Source: Choristoneura fumiferana (Eukaryota; Arthropoda; Insecta; Lepidoptera; Tortricidae). Taken from it: DNA of 64,000 bases. The notes under the pieces were generated by a model, which was given only the letters and a program-made list of their open reading frames with translations, was not told where the DNA came from and ran no database searches. How positions within the stretch are numbered: position 1 is the first letter of the stretch; the number at the start of each line of letters is the position of its first letter. The DNA is taken from the NCBI RefSeq assembly GCF_025370935.1, contig NC_133491.1, positions 1,348,869 through 1,412,868 of the forward strand. Direction: 5' to 3'. Positions 21,301 to 32,379 of the stretch are shown in pieces. Position numbers and translations under genes: made by a program.

Positions 21301-21515
21301 CACGATTGAACTGGTTTGACTGATTGAACAACTTTTTTTTGTCAAGTCGTCATTTAAATAAACAACAACGATCATAAATAAAAATACACTTTTAATACAC
21401 TCTTTACATGTTGAATTACCAATGGGCACCTTTAATCCGAAATTCGAGAAAAAACAATAAATGCTCTTCACTAAATCCGCACCAATAACGTCTTCAGTCT
21501 CATTTTTCTCGACTT

Positions 21516-21962
21516 TATCATTAGATACAGCAATTGAATTGAAATTCCGGGATTTTATTAAATTCTCGTGGGAATTCCCTAAAATTACATCGTGGTTTTC
21601 ACTGACGTTAAATTAAAACACCCATGCCAAATTTCATGACTCTACACATCCAGCGGTTGTTATTTCGAGATTTTATCCCTATTCCGTGGGAATATCGGGA
21701 TAAAAAGTAGCCTGTGTTATTCCAGACGTCCAGCTACCTACATACCAAATTTCATGACTCTAAGCCCAGCGGTTGTTAATTAGAGATTTTATCCCTATCC
21801 CGTGGGAATATCGGGATAAAAAGTATCCTATGTTTTAATCCAGGTTATAAAATAACTTTTTACCAAATTTCATCTAAATCTGTCCAGCCGTTTCAGCGTG
21901 AAGAAGCAACAAACATACTCACTGACTCACTCACAAACTTTCACATTTATAATATTAGTAGG
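21516..21962 (-). mobile_element. Non-autonomous Helitron (family H2)
   Basis: Body of ~125-bp internal repeats each containing gcggttgtta, attttatccctat and gggaatatcgggataaaaag. Right end ttcacatttataatattagt, the usual lepidopteran Helitron 5' terminus on the minus strand. The hairpin end is missing here but present in the sister copy at 26614. Confidence 0.7.
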
Positions 21963-21969
21963 ATATAAA

Positions 21970-22970
21970 TAGCTCGATTATGAGCCTCGGTCCCTTTTCA
22001 TCGCAACTTGAGGGTGCATTTGAATATCTGGCGTAAGCCGCTCTTATCCTTCGGCTTGCTGACACGAGACCCTTCTATCTACACTTTGCAGTGTTCACGA
22101 AAATGTTGAACTAGCTTTTAGTATTGAGGTTGGTCTGTAGAAAGTAGGAGTTCTATGCTCGAATCGAGAACTTAAGGGCCATACTTATTATGACGTAATA
22201 ACATTGCACTGTGACGATATTAATGAATGGAGCTTACATTATTAACTATTAACAGATTTTAAAGCAGAAGGACTAGAATTCTATTGTTTATGTGTGTTGA
22301 CGATTATTTAACCAATTTGTGATGAAAACCACCAAACGGACATTGATTTGTAATAATTTACAATCTCAGGCTAATTTAATCAAAAATATCTTTCTGACCT
22401 TTGCGAAATCCTTGGACATGACGCGCGTAACGCCAGCCCGACGAACACTATGTGTACTGATATATTTTCAATAACATTCTATTTTAATAGTAAACACAAA
22501 ACTTCAAAACGTGAGATCAATTTTCACATGAGTAAATTTAAATAAAATTGCACATCAATGCCTTCATAGCACGGAGTGAGAGAACGGTACAATTAAACTG
22601 TCATACTGTTATTGGATCGATTTCAGAGACAAATGAATTCCAATAGTTTCATGTTGGTAAAGTTCAGCGACATGTAAATAAAAACGACCGCCGCAAATGA
22701 AAATACACGTTCGATACAATTCCACTTATTGTAAAAGTCGTTTTCCCTTTTCATATATAGATATGAAAGTCGAAATGGAACAGAACAACGTTTAATTGAC
22801 CCCGTGTCCCGGAAACTGGAGACTGGTTTTGGTTTTGGTTTTGGTTGGTGTGGGCCAAAATGGCAATAACGGAACCCTTATAGTTTCGTCATGTTTTGTT
22901 ATATCATACCTACTGACATGGCATAGTTTAAAAGTGATTAGTTTAGATAAGTAGTTTAATTCTGATATAA
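21970..22970. other. Mostly unannotated
   Basis: AT-rich. A GGTTTT microsatellite at about 22825-22846 and a fragment at 22866-22893 (aacggaacccttatagtttc), which is the reverse of the 3' end of the element at 35552-36358. No gene. Confidence 0.45.
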
Positions 22971-22974
22971 GGAC

Positions 22975-23135
22975 CGGAGTAGATTGAAAGTGGAGATGGG
23001 CGGGACACTTGGCAAGACGGAGTGAGGATAGATGGTTGAAGGTTAACGGGCAGACCGCCGTCTCGTGGGTAACATGACATCCAGCAGGTGGCTGGTAGGC
23101 AGTGGAAGCGAGACTGGCACAGGACCAAGCAGTGG
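22975..23135 (+). mobile_element. Degraded RT C-terminal fragment
   Basis: A plus frame reads LKWRWAGHLARRSEDRWLK, then stops. This is the WAGH-ARR motif of RTE-like reverse transcriptase tails, but a different subfamily from 6723. Heavily decayed. Confidence 0.55.
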
Positions 23136-23249
23136 TGTAAAAACTAAAAGGCCTTTACACATTAGAGGCTGGATGTCGGTCGGCTGACTTTATTGATATC
23201 GTTTCCGTTTCGTATAATACGAATCTTAATTCAATGATCTTCTTTTAAC

Positions 23250-23276
23250 GCATGCGAAGCCGCGGCTATAAGCTAG
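23250..23276 (+). mobile_element. Helitron 3' terminus
   Basis: cgcatgcgaagccgcg then gctataag and CTAG followed by T: hairpin plus CTAG, an orphan Helitron end. Confidence 0.5.
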
Positions 23277-23483
23277 TAAAGAACAAAACAAACCAAAACG
23301 GAATATTGTGAATTTGTCAGTGCTACATTTAAGCTAAGGCGTCTCTGGAGGTGTCAAATACCAGCAGACAAAGCGACATCAAAGGCGCCATGATCTAAAA
23401 CGGGCCGCTGGTCACAGAAAGCGATGTTATTTGGGCAGAAAACAATAAAGCTGGAATGTTTGATGAATAAATAAACGGAACAA

Positions 23484-23566
23484 AAAGCCAGTGGTTTGAT
23501 AAGTTAGGCCTACGGACTCTGAAGCAGAGGGTTGTGGGTTCGAAACACGTATGGTTTCAAACCAAG
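23484..23566 (+). mobile_element. SINE-A head, degraded
   Basis: agccagtggtttgataagtt, gaagcagagggttgtgggtt and cgaaac match the tRNA-like head of SINE-A in plus orientation. The body is missing. Confidence 0.5.
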
Positions 23567-23663
23567 GACAGTAAAAAAATGCATGAAAAAAATATATAAA
23601 GTGCTTTAAAGAATCGTACTCGATTGTACTTTCGATTCTGAACAAAACTAAGTACTTTCTGGT

Positions 23664-23884
23664 TTTTAACCCCCACGCAAAAAGAGGGGTGTCATAAATT
23701 TGACCGCTATGTGTGTCTCTCTGTGGCACCGTAGCTCTCAAACGGGTGGACCGATTTGAATGCAGTTTTTTTATTTTAAAGCAGGTTTTCTAGCGATGGT
23801 TCTTAGACGTGTTTTATCAAAATCGGTTCAGTCGTTTTTGAGATATTGAACTGTGAAGTGACAAAGTCGGGGATTTTCAGTTAT
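23664..23884 (+). mobile_element. Repeat with GGGGGTT ends, copy 2
   Basis: Starts aacccccacgcaaaaagagg and ends gtcggggattttca. The middle has gtggcaccgtagctctcaaa and aaaatcggttcag. Reverse complement of the copy at 9655-9870. Confidence 0.65.
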
Positions 23885-24022
23885 CGCACACACACTTGGA
23901 ATCACAATCGTTTTCCCCATTTTTTCCTACCACACGGTATAAGGCGAGGGTAGAAAGAGATGGTGAGTGCAAAAGCAAACATCAGCGCGATAGATAATAA
24001 TATTATGGCCTCTGCATATAAC

Positions 24023-24172
24023 TTTAACGCATTCACTGCCACCGACGCATATATGCGCTTCCGGAACTTCGCCCAGTGCCGCTGTCATAATTATCCATAC
24101 ATTTTGAACGCACATGTGCGTCGGTGGCACTTGTGGAAGTCAGGTGGCAGTGAATACGTTAAAGAAATTAGC
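24023..24172. mobile_element. Inverted-repeat element
   Basis: taacgcattcactgccaccg and ggtggcagtgaatacgtta are near-perfect inverses, with inner gacgcatatatgcg and cgcacatgtgcgtc. MITE-like, non-coding. Confidence 0.65.
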
Positions 24173-24179
24173 ACCGTCC

Positions 24180-25290
24180 GAAATATTAGACCCGGAAATT
24201 CCGATGCATATTTCAACGCGCTATAGGAGCTTGATATTCAATGGTTAATTTACACGGAATGTTTTCTGCGTACACTGGTCCGGTCAAAGCGAACGCGTGA
24301 GTCAGGGGTGAACAATTTGATCTTCACTCTTCAGTCAGGTCAGCAAATAGGTCATGCACCAAAGGGGGATCCTCGAAATAGCTATTATTTTACAGCGACG
24401 ACGCCATGCCTTTTAATTTATGATGATATACTATACCTTGATGGTATACTCCACGCCTCCACGGTACAACAAAGTACATTCTTTGTTTTAAAACCTTTTA
24501 ACCGTTGATTAAAAAAAAAGGATCCCATTGCAGTAGTCTAATTGGTGATTCGACAGCGAATGATGTAAGCTAATAGAAATGTCATTAAAACTTTAAATTA
24601 CATTAGTTGTATTGCAGGATTAGGTGCAGCAATTCATCTTAAATGTCCATTTATTCCTTGTTATTTGCTCTAATTGGGTGTAATGTTTGGATACAGACAC
24701 GCTCCATACCCACAACCATATCATCTACGTACATATCAATCAAGAATATCTTCTCCAATATTTAAAAGGTATTTAATATTTGGCTTGAGTGGCAAATGCT
24801 GAAGTTGGAATGATAGTAAGGATATTCATCTTTGGAACTAAATTACGTCCCTGTTTAAACAGCCAGCAGCAGCCAGTGTGCAGTTTGCATGCAGATTTGT
24901 GTCGACTGAAATAGAACTGCAGCAATGCAAAATGTCCGGGCAGTCGGCATCTCGTCTGTACTAGCCCAGAGTAAAGTAACAAAATAAAAAATAAATAATA
25001 ATAAAATTAAAAAAAGTTTTCATTATAAACGAGATAAGACAGATATTCGAAGTAACAAACATATAAGTATTTATGTTACCTATTCTTGTTTACCAATCGT
25101 TAGGGTCCTCAGTATCCTAATGTAAGTAGCTTTAATATTTTACTTTTCTAGTAACAAGCATTTTCTCAATCATAATAAGTCTGTAGTGGATAATGATGCC
25201 CTTCAGTTTTCACACCATTCATCAAAACTGTACCTAATAGTAAAGACATGTTACATAAAAAAACTATAAAGACGTCACCAACCCCCACCT
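24180..25290. other. No recognisable feature
   Basis: AT-rich, probably single copy. No motif-bearing reading frame. Confidence 0.4.
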
Positions 25291-25299
25291 CTGCTTACG

Positions 25300-25520
25300 T
25301 AACCCCCTATTGATCGCGCCAGCGCGCCGGCGCGCGCGACTGGCAGCCGACCAATGGGAGGACCGGATTTAATTTTAATTTGATGGCCGTCGCACATCCC
25401 ATGCTTCTGATTTGTCAGCTCGTTATGTGTTACCGATAACTTTTGTGCGTAAGTTAGATCGTTTGAGTTTGTATGAAGTCGGAATTTACGAAGTCCACAA
25501 AGAATCTTACGACTGTGTTT
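25300..25520 (+). promoter_or_regulatory. Candidate GC-rich promoter / first exon
   Basis: A repeat-free, GC-rich block (gcgccagcgcgccggcgcgc at about 25316) followed by a CCAAT element (gaccaatgggag), then a transition to mixed sequence. At about 25448 gtgc is followed by gtaagt, a good 5' splice-donor consensus. A TCAG-type initiator lies in tttgtcagctcg near 25413. This would fit a short untranslated first exon, but no downstream exon is recognised and the reading is inference. Confidence 0.25.
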
Positions 25521-25524
25521 CGAA

Positions 25525-26610
25525 GAGTTTTTTTTTTAGATAGCTTTAAATATAATAACCAGCATCCTCTCCTAGCATTAAAAAGTCAAATATACAAAGT
25601 ATAGATAAAAAAAAGAATATTTTAATTCAAAGATTTTTATATTTGCTATTTCCATTCAAGGCGATACACCACGACACGATACACAATAACTACAGTTTTA
25701 AACATAAATCTACATAGGGTTTGAACAAGGTTTCCAATCTCTAATTTAATTAAATTGTACATAACAGAATTCATTCAATGTGAACGAAAATATAGCAGCA
25801 TAAAAACTCTCCACTTTGCAAGCTAATGGGCAAAAATTGATCGCACATTCCATGTAAGGAGACGAAGTTTAAATTAAAGGGCGAAAAGTTTCAATATTTC
25901 CTGATACTCGTCTTTTTCATAAAATTTTCTTTCTGTTTCATTCAGAATAAATATTTTTATTTATAATGGGTCACATCAAAGCTCTTACTTAATGTTTTAA
26001 TAGTAGGGCCACTGACACAGTGACTTTTGACGCAGTCACACTCAACTTCATTTTGTCCACCGCCCCTTTCGAGATTTTATCTAAAACTCCACAGTCTTTT
26101 ACTAATTAAGTAGGGTTTCAAAGTCTTCTTTGAAAATTCTACTACTACTGCCCCCCTAAAGTGCGTCAATGCCCACAAGGGGACGATATCCCACCCATTT
26201 TGCCCACGTTAAGAATCTGTGCTTTAACATATGACAGCCTCCAGTGTGACGCACATTAAAAAGTTTGTTTATGTTTGGTAAAGTAAAATACCTCATGACG
26301 AAATGGAAAAGGGACGTGACTCGTGACTCTGGTGTAGACGCAGCTTAATTTTTGTTCCTTACAATATTTGCCTTTGATAAGGAAAGTCAAAGTTAATGAA
26401 AACAAATGCTTAGGGTGACGGCACCAATCATGGACATGTTAAGCACAATATCTATCCAGTAATGGACAGCAAGAATTCAATGCCTTATAGCTCACCATTC
26501 ATGAACTTTACCAGATATGATCATCAGTTATCTGCACATAAGTGTTATTAGTTTTAGAAAAAGTAGCGTCCGTTTCTTAATATGTGTTAGCGGAAAAAAT
26601 ATTCCATAAG
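25525..26610. other. No recognisable feature
   Basis: AT-rich, probably single copy. No gene or repeat recognised. Confidence 0.4.
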
Positions 26611-26613
26611 GTA

Positions 26614-27076
26614 CTAGAAATAACCCGCGGCTTCGCACGCGTAAATCATTAGATACAGCAGTTGAATTGAAATTCCGGGATTTTATTAAATTCTCGTGGG
26701 AATTCCCTAAAATTACATCGTGGTTTTCATTGACGTTAAATTAAAACATCCATGCCAAATTTCATGACTCTAATCCCAGCGGTTGTTATTTCGAGATTTT
26801 ATCCCTATCCCGTGAGAATATCGGGATAAAAAGTAGCCTATGTGTTATTCCAGACGTCCAGCTACCTACATACCAAATTTCATGACTCTAAGCCCAGCGG
26901 TTGTTATTTCGAGATTTTATCCCTATCCCGTGGGAATATCGGGATAAAAAGTATCCTGTGGTTTAATCCAGATGTCCAGCTACCTACATACCAAATTTCA
27001 TGACTCTAAGCCCAACGGTTGTTATTTAGGCATTCTATCCCTATCCCGTGGGAATATCGGGATAAAAAGTATCATA
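26614..27076 (-). mobile_element. Non-autonomous Helitron H2, 5' part lost
   Basis: On the minus strand it ends with cgcgtgcgaagccgcg, then ggttattt and CTAG (26614-26617). The body holds three ~125-bp repeats with gggaatatcgggataaaaag. It stops at 27076, where a TIR transposon begins. Confidence 0.75.
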
Positions 27077-28064
27077 TGTGGCGTTATCTGGGAAAAGGTA
27101 CCTTGTTGTCGGTATTGAGTTATTAATATCCCCATAATCTACATACATTTAGCTATCGAACCATGTAAGAAACATGCATGTAGGTTTAATAGATATTTTT
27201 TTAAAAAATGTTGAAGCTCGAAAGCCAGAAACGGTGATTATGAGAAAATTGAATTCAAACTTATACACCCAATAAAAGTATGTTATTGTTGGAAGTTACA
27301 TAGATGACATGCTATTTGAGGAGTAGATTGTACGGGCTTTCAGGTTTCAAGAAAAATTTTGTAATTGGACAACGGTTTTCCTATAGTTTACCTTGCCAAA
27401 GTGCATTAAGTAAAAAAAAAGGTTGATGGATTTTTTACATTTTTTTCTATTTATAGTATATTTCCATTGGATTTTATCGAAGGAAAAAATATTATGCGTA
27501 ATTGGACACTAAATAAGTACTACTCCGTTTTGAATTAACGTTGCTTATTATATAAATAAAATACTTTAACAAAAATAACTTTTTTGTTTACAAATGTAAT
27601 TAAACAGTCAAAATCAACAAATTTTTATATTTAGTACGCTAAAACATAGCCAAATGAGACCAAAATAACTCAACAAATCTTAAAAAACTAGTATTTTCAG
27701 TCTCAAAAATCAAGGTAAAGTTTAGTAAAAAGTTGGTACAATCACTATATATTTTCTAAAAGGTACCTTATCGTCGGTGGTAAAATATTTAGTGATTATG
27801 AAGTGATATCATTGGAAAACGACTAATAACTTACGATTAATTTTAATAGTCTTAATTTAAGAACACTGTAGTATTAAAACTCTTACCAAAAACCTATAAT
27901 TTTGTCTCAACACACTAAATGATTAACGTATTTGAAAAGGTACCTTATTGTCGGTCGTAAAATGTTTAGTGACATAGTTAAGAATAAGATCTAAAAAAAT
28001 GCTCTTGATTTGTAGTTGTAACTATTAATCGTTATTATTATTACTATAAATCAACCTCTAAAGA

Positions 28065-28327
28065 CCAGCAGGTGGTAGGACCTTGTGCAAGGTCCGCCCG
28101 GATTGCTACCACCATCTTGCTCGCTAATCCTGCTGTGAATAGCAGTGCTTGCATTGTTGTGTTTCGGCGTGGAGAGTAAGACAGCCGGTGAAATTACTGG
28201 CATCTTAGGCCTCTAGGTTGGCAACGCATCTGCAATCCCCCTGGTGTTGCAGGTATCTAAGGGCGGTGGTAATCTCTTACCATCAGGTGACCCACTTGCT
28301 CGTTTGCCATCCAGTCGAATAAAAAAA
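28065..28327 (+). mobile_element. SINE-B-like copy, nested
   Basis: ggtggtaggaccttgtgcaa through gtttgccatccagtcgaata and an A-run. Inserted in the TIR transposon. Confidence 0.8.
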
Positions 28328-28353
28328 GACAAATAGGCGTAAATCGTCAATAA

Positions 28354-28588
28354 GGCCCTTATCACACTAGCGATTCGCACGAGAGCGCCAAAAACGCCAT
28401 ATTGTAGACTTTCGTATAATAAATAGGGCGTCTTCGGCGCTAACGCAGCGAACTCGCAGCGACATCGTTGCGCGCTCGCGGCGATATCGTTTCATGCTCG
28501 CGGTGAAATCGTTACGCGCTCGAAGCGAACTCGCTGCGCGCTCACCTCGCTTTCAACTCGCCCGCAAATCGCTAGTGTAATAAGGGCC
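28354..28588. mobile_element. PIF/Harbinger-like MITE, nested
   Basis: Ends ggcccttatcacactagcga and tcgctagtgtaataagggcc are inverses with one mismatch, flanked by TAA (28351-28353 and 28589-28591). The interior is built of gcgctcg/cgaactcg words. Confidence 0.8.
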
Positions 28589-28684
28589 TAACTGGCTACC
28601 GCCTAAGAGTGGCCAGTTATTGATGATTTACCTTACTCTAATTAAACGCATTTTATGATGATTCTTGACGTTTTTTACGCGCCG

Positions 28685-28798
28685 ACAAGCACCGCAATGG
28701 GCCCGCGTGGGAACTAATGCCCAAGCTCTCTCATTCTGAGAGGAGGCCTGTGCCCAGCAGTGGGACGTATAGGCTAGGATGATGATGATGATGATGAC
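28685..28798 (+). mobile_element. SINE-A 3' half, nested
   Basis: gggcccgcgtgggaacta, then aggaggcctgtgcccagcag and the tail gatgatgatgatgatgatg. 5'-truncated copy inside the TIR transposon. Confidence 0.8.
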
Positions 28799-29092
28799 GC
28801 GCGACAAAGTACCGACGTCCGACACGTCTTCCAAACCGATACCGAGCGCACAGAAAGCATTCAAGAGCGGCACCGACAATAAGGTACCTTTCTTACTAAA
28901 CTTTAAGGGATGTTTTAACTCATAAAAATCGATTTAAAAACTTGTGTCTCTGTCAAATTAAAATTTAGACCCTGCTTATTAATATAGAGTAAAAAAAGAA
29001 AAAATGATTTTTTTCGACATTTTACTTTAAGCGCGATTATCTCGGAAACTAGAACCGACGACAAGGTACCTTTTACCAGATAACGCCACATA

Positions 29093-29680
29093 TGTTTATG
29101 TGCTGGCCTCTGATTTGCATGATTTTTGTGTGAAGATATCAGTATTTTTGACTTATAATCGTTTTAAGATTTATTTTAATATATTTTTTCGGGATATATT
29201 CAAGCGATTTGCTTAAAATTTTGAAACGATGTTCTTTATATAGATTCACATCGCCACCCAAAAAATTAATACTAGTTATCATTTAAAAAAGACCAAATAA
29301 AGAAAGACACATTTTTTATGCGGTTTCACAACCAACGACAGCGACACCTCTAGATGTTTTTCTCAGAATAGTCTGTCACAAGTAGGATGTTCATACTCAG
29401 TATAAATATTCTTCACTATAAGAGGTACTCACAAAAAAAACAAGCCCATTTGATGTAAGGGCTGACTTACTAAGGGAACCCTACTATGGCCTTTGTTTTT
29501 CAATTTCATTGCAAATTTTTCACCCTAATAAGTTTTCTTCAATTTCTACTGAAACGATATCAAAGAAACACCAAAAAAATGGACCTGGCACCCACATTCT
29601 CATTATTTTGTGAAGTATATGAGACTATATACAACCTCGAATGATTGTTATATAAGTTACAGGCTGATTATTTTTCTTTT
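29093..29680. other. No recognisable feature
   Basis: AT-rich; no gene seen. The Helitron interrupted at 27076 is not clearly resumed here. Confidence 0.4.
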
Positions 29681-29797
29681 TTTTTTTTATTCGACTTGAT
29701 GGAAAACGAGCAAGTGGGTCTCCTGATGGTAAGAGATCACCACCGCCCATAAACATCTGCATCACCAGGGGTATTGCAGATGCGTTGCCAACCTAGA
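29681..29797 (-). mobile_element. SINE-B-like 3' part
   Basis: A T-run, then attcgacttgatgg, gtgggtctcctgatggtaag and gcgttgccaacctaga. Minus orientation, 5' truncated. Confidence 0.75.
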
Positions 29798-29799
29798 GT

Positions 29800-30175
29800 A
29801 GTGTGTTCTAGAGTCAGTTATATTATATTTAAACATAGAGAATCTTGTCAAAGAATCATACGGAATCAGAAAGAGAAATTTCTAATATTAAAGAAAAGAG
29901 TTTCCAAACATAGACTACTGATTTCAGATCAACAACTGATTCCACCGGTAGATTGTGGAATATGTGTGTAACGTTGGAAGCACATTCTAAAAGATTTAGA
30001 GCTCCTTGAGTGCCAATAAAGACTTGCAAGTCAGATCTAGTATAACTTTTATTCGCAGACCCGCTTAATGGGATCGTAAAGTTTTATTTTTATTACGCTC
30101 TGCGACAACGCTAGGTGTTTTAGCTATGTTAATTTTCTCTATGTTAAACTATAATGAAATTGCATTGACTGAACA
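29800..30175. other. No recognisable feature
   Basis: A 65-codon open frame spans the end of the SINE and beyond. No domain; not called. Confidence 0.35.
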
Positions 30176-30177
30176 GA

Positions 30178-30760
30178 ACCCAGCTTATACAGGGTGGAAA
30201 GTTGAGATGGGGCAGCAATACTGGGTTAAAACACAAACTTTGGTTAATATGTTCAGTTTTTAGTTGTCTACATACTGTTTAATTTTCTTTAAGCATAAAG
30301 GATTCCAAGGATTCATATTCGTAAAAAAACAACATACGAAAGTTACGAAATGTATGGAAAAAGTTTTCTTTGATTTGTGGGTGTTCTAGTACTCTAACCT
30401 TAGTTGGTCTCAAAGAGTGTTTTTATCCTTGATAGAAATGGGGCCGATTGGCATTTAAAAAAAAGTCAAATCTGTCGATTTTTTCGCTGAATGTACATTT
30501 TATCATAAATCTGTGAATGTCGATTGTCATTACAAAAAAAGTTAGTAAAGGTCTCCTAAGAGCATTTTCGCGTAGCATCAAGGGATCTAGTAACTTTCCA
30601 CCCTGTATACGTCCCACTGATGGGCACAGGCCTCCTCTCATATTGAGAAGGCTTGGGTAGTATTGCCCTCGCGATTGCCAATTTCACACACCTTATATTG
30701 TATTGCTTGTATTGCTTCGCAGACGTATTCAGGTTTTATGAAAATTTTCTTTTACCTAAG
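30178..30760 (-). mobile_element. SINE-A, split by a TIR element
   Basis: The left piece cccagctta (30179-30187) and the right piece from tacgtcccactgatgggcac (30608 onward) join to the SINE-A 3' end. The rest continues to about 30760 (tattgcttcgcag ... ttttatgaaaattttctttt), more diverged than the other copies. The tRNA head is lost. Confidence 0.7.
30190..30605. mobile_element. TA-target TIR element in a SINE
   Basis: Ends cagggtggaaagtt and aactttccaccctg are inverses. TA sits at 30188-30189 and 30606-30607. Removing the element and one TA restores the SINE-A sequence, so the TA duplication is demonstrated. Mariner-like target choice; 416 bp, non-coding. Confidence 0.8.
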
Positions 30761-30769
30761 ACCTCTATT

Positions 30770-31280
30770 TCCACTTTATTGAACTATATTTAAACGAAGT
30801 CTAAATTAACTCCTTTGAAAGTCACTTACCACAAACCATTAACGAACTAAAACAGCATTATACAACAAAACCCAGTCCATTATGCACGGTAAAATGATTT
30901 CTAAAACAAGTTAAAAGCTTATAGACCGCGTAGCAAATCGCCTGGCACAAAGCCGCAGACTTCACAGTTCAGCCACCGCGGTGTGACGCCAACAAAGGTT
31001 AGGGTTGACACTTTACTAAGTTAGAGGTATAATACTATTAATCAGAGTTAGGCGTTATTTAAATAATTTCTTACCTAATAAATAATTTTAAATAAAATAA
31101 TTCGAAATGAATTCAATCTATCCAATTATCTAGATAAAGATAACAAACCTTTTTTTCATTACCGTTGTGCCCGACAACTTCTAGTCCTACATGACATGAC
31201 TAACATGTTTTTTTTTTATTTAAAAGCCTTATTAATCTATCTAGATAATAATAAAACTTATCTAAACAAATATCAGCGCT
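30770..31280. other. No recognisable feature
   Basis: AT-rich, no gene seen. Confidence 0.4.
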
Positions 31281-31284
31281 CTCG

Positions 31285-31335
31285 AAGACTATCATTGCCA
31301 AGAAGAATGCGCCGCAAAAAACTTTCCATTGTGGT
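31285..31335 (-). mobile_element. LINE 3' end fragment
   Basis: gactatcattgccaagaaga then atgcgccgcaaaaaac is the reverse complement of the start of the LINE 3' end at 35630. Confidence 0.55.
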
Positions 31336-31351
31336 ATATAATATACAATAC

Positions 31352-31572
31352 AAGATACGGAGAACAGATGGTCGCTGGGGCCGAAAGGTTCTCGAGTGGA
31401 GACCGCGGATCGGCAGGCGCAGCGTAAGACGTCCACCAACGAGATGGACGGATGACCTGATTAAAGTCGCGGGTTCACGGTTCACGCTTCCAACCGAGGC
31501 AACTGGAGGTTTATGGGGGAGGCCTATGTCCAACAGTGGAAGTCCTATGGCTGATATGATGATGAAACAATA
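31352..31572 (+). mobile_element. RTE-clade LINE 3' end
   Basis: The frame reads RRTDGRWGRKVLEWRPRIGR and PPTRWTDDLIKVAGS, then the gctgatatgatgatga tail. A 134-codon open frame fuses this remnant to unrelated upstream sequence and is not a gene. Confidence 0.8.
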
Positions 31573-31579
31573 CAAGGGT

Positions 31580-32100
31580 ACAGTCAATCATTATAATTAA
31601 TTTCACTACAACGGACATCCCGTTTGTAATGGATGTTCTGATCCTATCAGAGGCTCGGGCGCTCCTATCGCATGTTTTGTTCTTCAGGGAGCACGCCATT
31701 TTGAAAATTGCCAACTTTGCGTGTAGCGTGCAACTTCGGCGTTTAAAATTATTAATCAAACATATTGAGTTTTTTCTTCTCGGAAAGCGGAACTAAATTA
31801 AAAAACACACAAAGGCCAGAAGGTAAGTAACCCTGACGCTTTATAGTACGACTCGCTCTTGCTTTTGTCTCTGTTACACTTAACCAAGGCGCCAAGTGTA
31901 GCGTTTATTTCTGGTTTTGGGGGCTAACTTACGCCGTGCAATACCGAAGCTGTATTCAACAACTTCTGAATTCGCCATATTCAATATGTATTTTTCTGAA
32001 AACCTAGATACTACAACAAATGATTAGCGAAGAAAAAAATAATTCCGTTCTAAACTGAATTCAGTGATTTTTGAAAATGTGTAAATACATAAATTGTATC
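31580..32100. other. No recognisable feature
   Basis: No gene or repeat recognised. Confidence 0.4.
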
Positions 32101-32104
32101 GAAA

Positions 32105-32373
32105 ATACATACTAAGACATGGATGCACAGAAAAACCAGAAAAAGAGACCAGCGCTAGGAATCGAACCCAGGTCCTCAGCATTCCGTGCTGCGTGCTATA
32201 ACCCCTACACCACCGCTGGACAGGAGTCTAGACACGAATTTCTCCTATGCACACATATCTCAGGTTTTTTCTACTACGCTACTTAAGCAGCAGCACTAGC
32301 GACATCTATGTTTCGCTCTCATCGAGAGACGTCACATTCTTTCGGAATTAACCGCTCATCCAGACAAGAGATG
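32105..32373 (-). mobile_element. tRNA-related retroposon, B part
   Basis: Reverse complement of the B segment of 5333-5709: ggaatcgaacccaggtcctc (box B), cgacatctatgtttcgctct and catcgagagacgtcac. Segment A is reduced to a short scrap at the left. Confidence 0.75.
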
Positions 32374-32379
32374 TCGCTC

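Larger units (their letters stand above)
27077..29090. mobile_element. 2.0-kb TIR transposon with KpnI-palindrome motifs
   Basis: The ends are 36-bp inverted repeats with about 34 matches: tgtggcgttatctgggaaaa on the left and its inverse ending agataacgccaca on the right. TA flanks both ends within a CATATG context. The 20-bp motif aaaaggtaccttrtygtcgg occurs at 27093, 27758 and 27935 (plus) and at 28873 and 29055 (minus). No transposase frame is visible, so it is non-autonomous. It carries three nested insertions. Confidence 0.75.

Noticed and set aside
31196..31600. 134-codon open frame as a gene
   Set aside because: Its second half is the RTE reverse-transcriptase tail. The first half is unrelated AT-rich sequence and a LINE scrap in another orientation.
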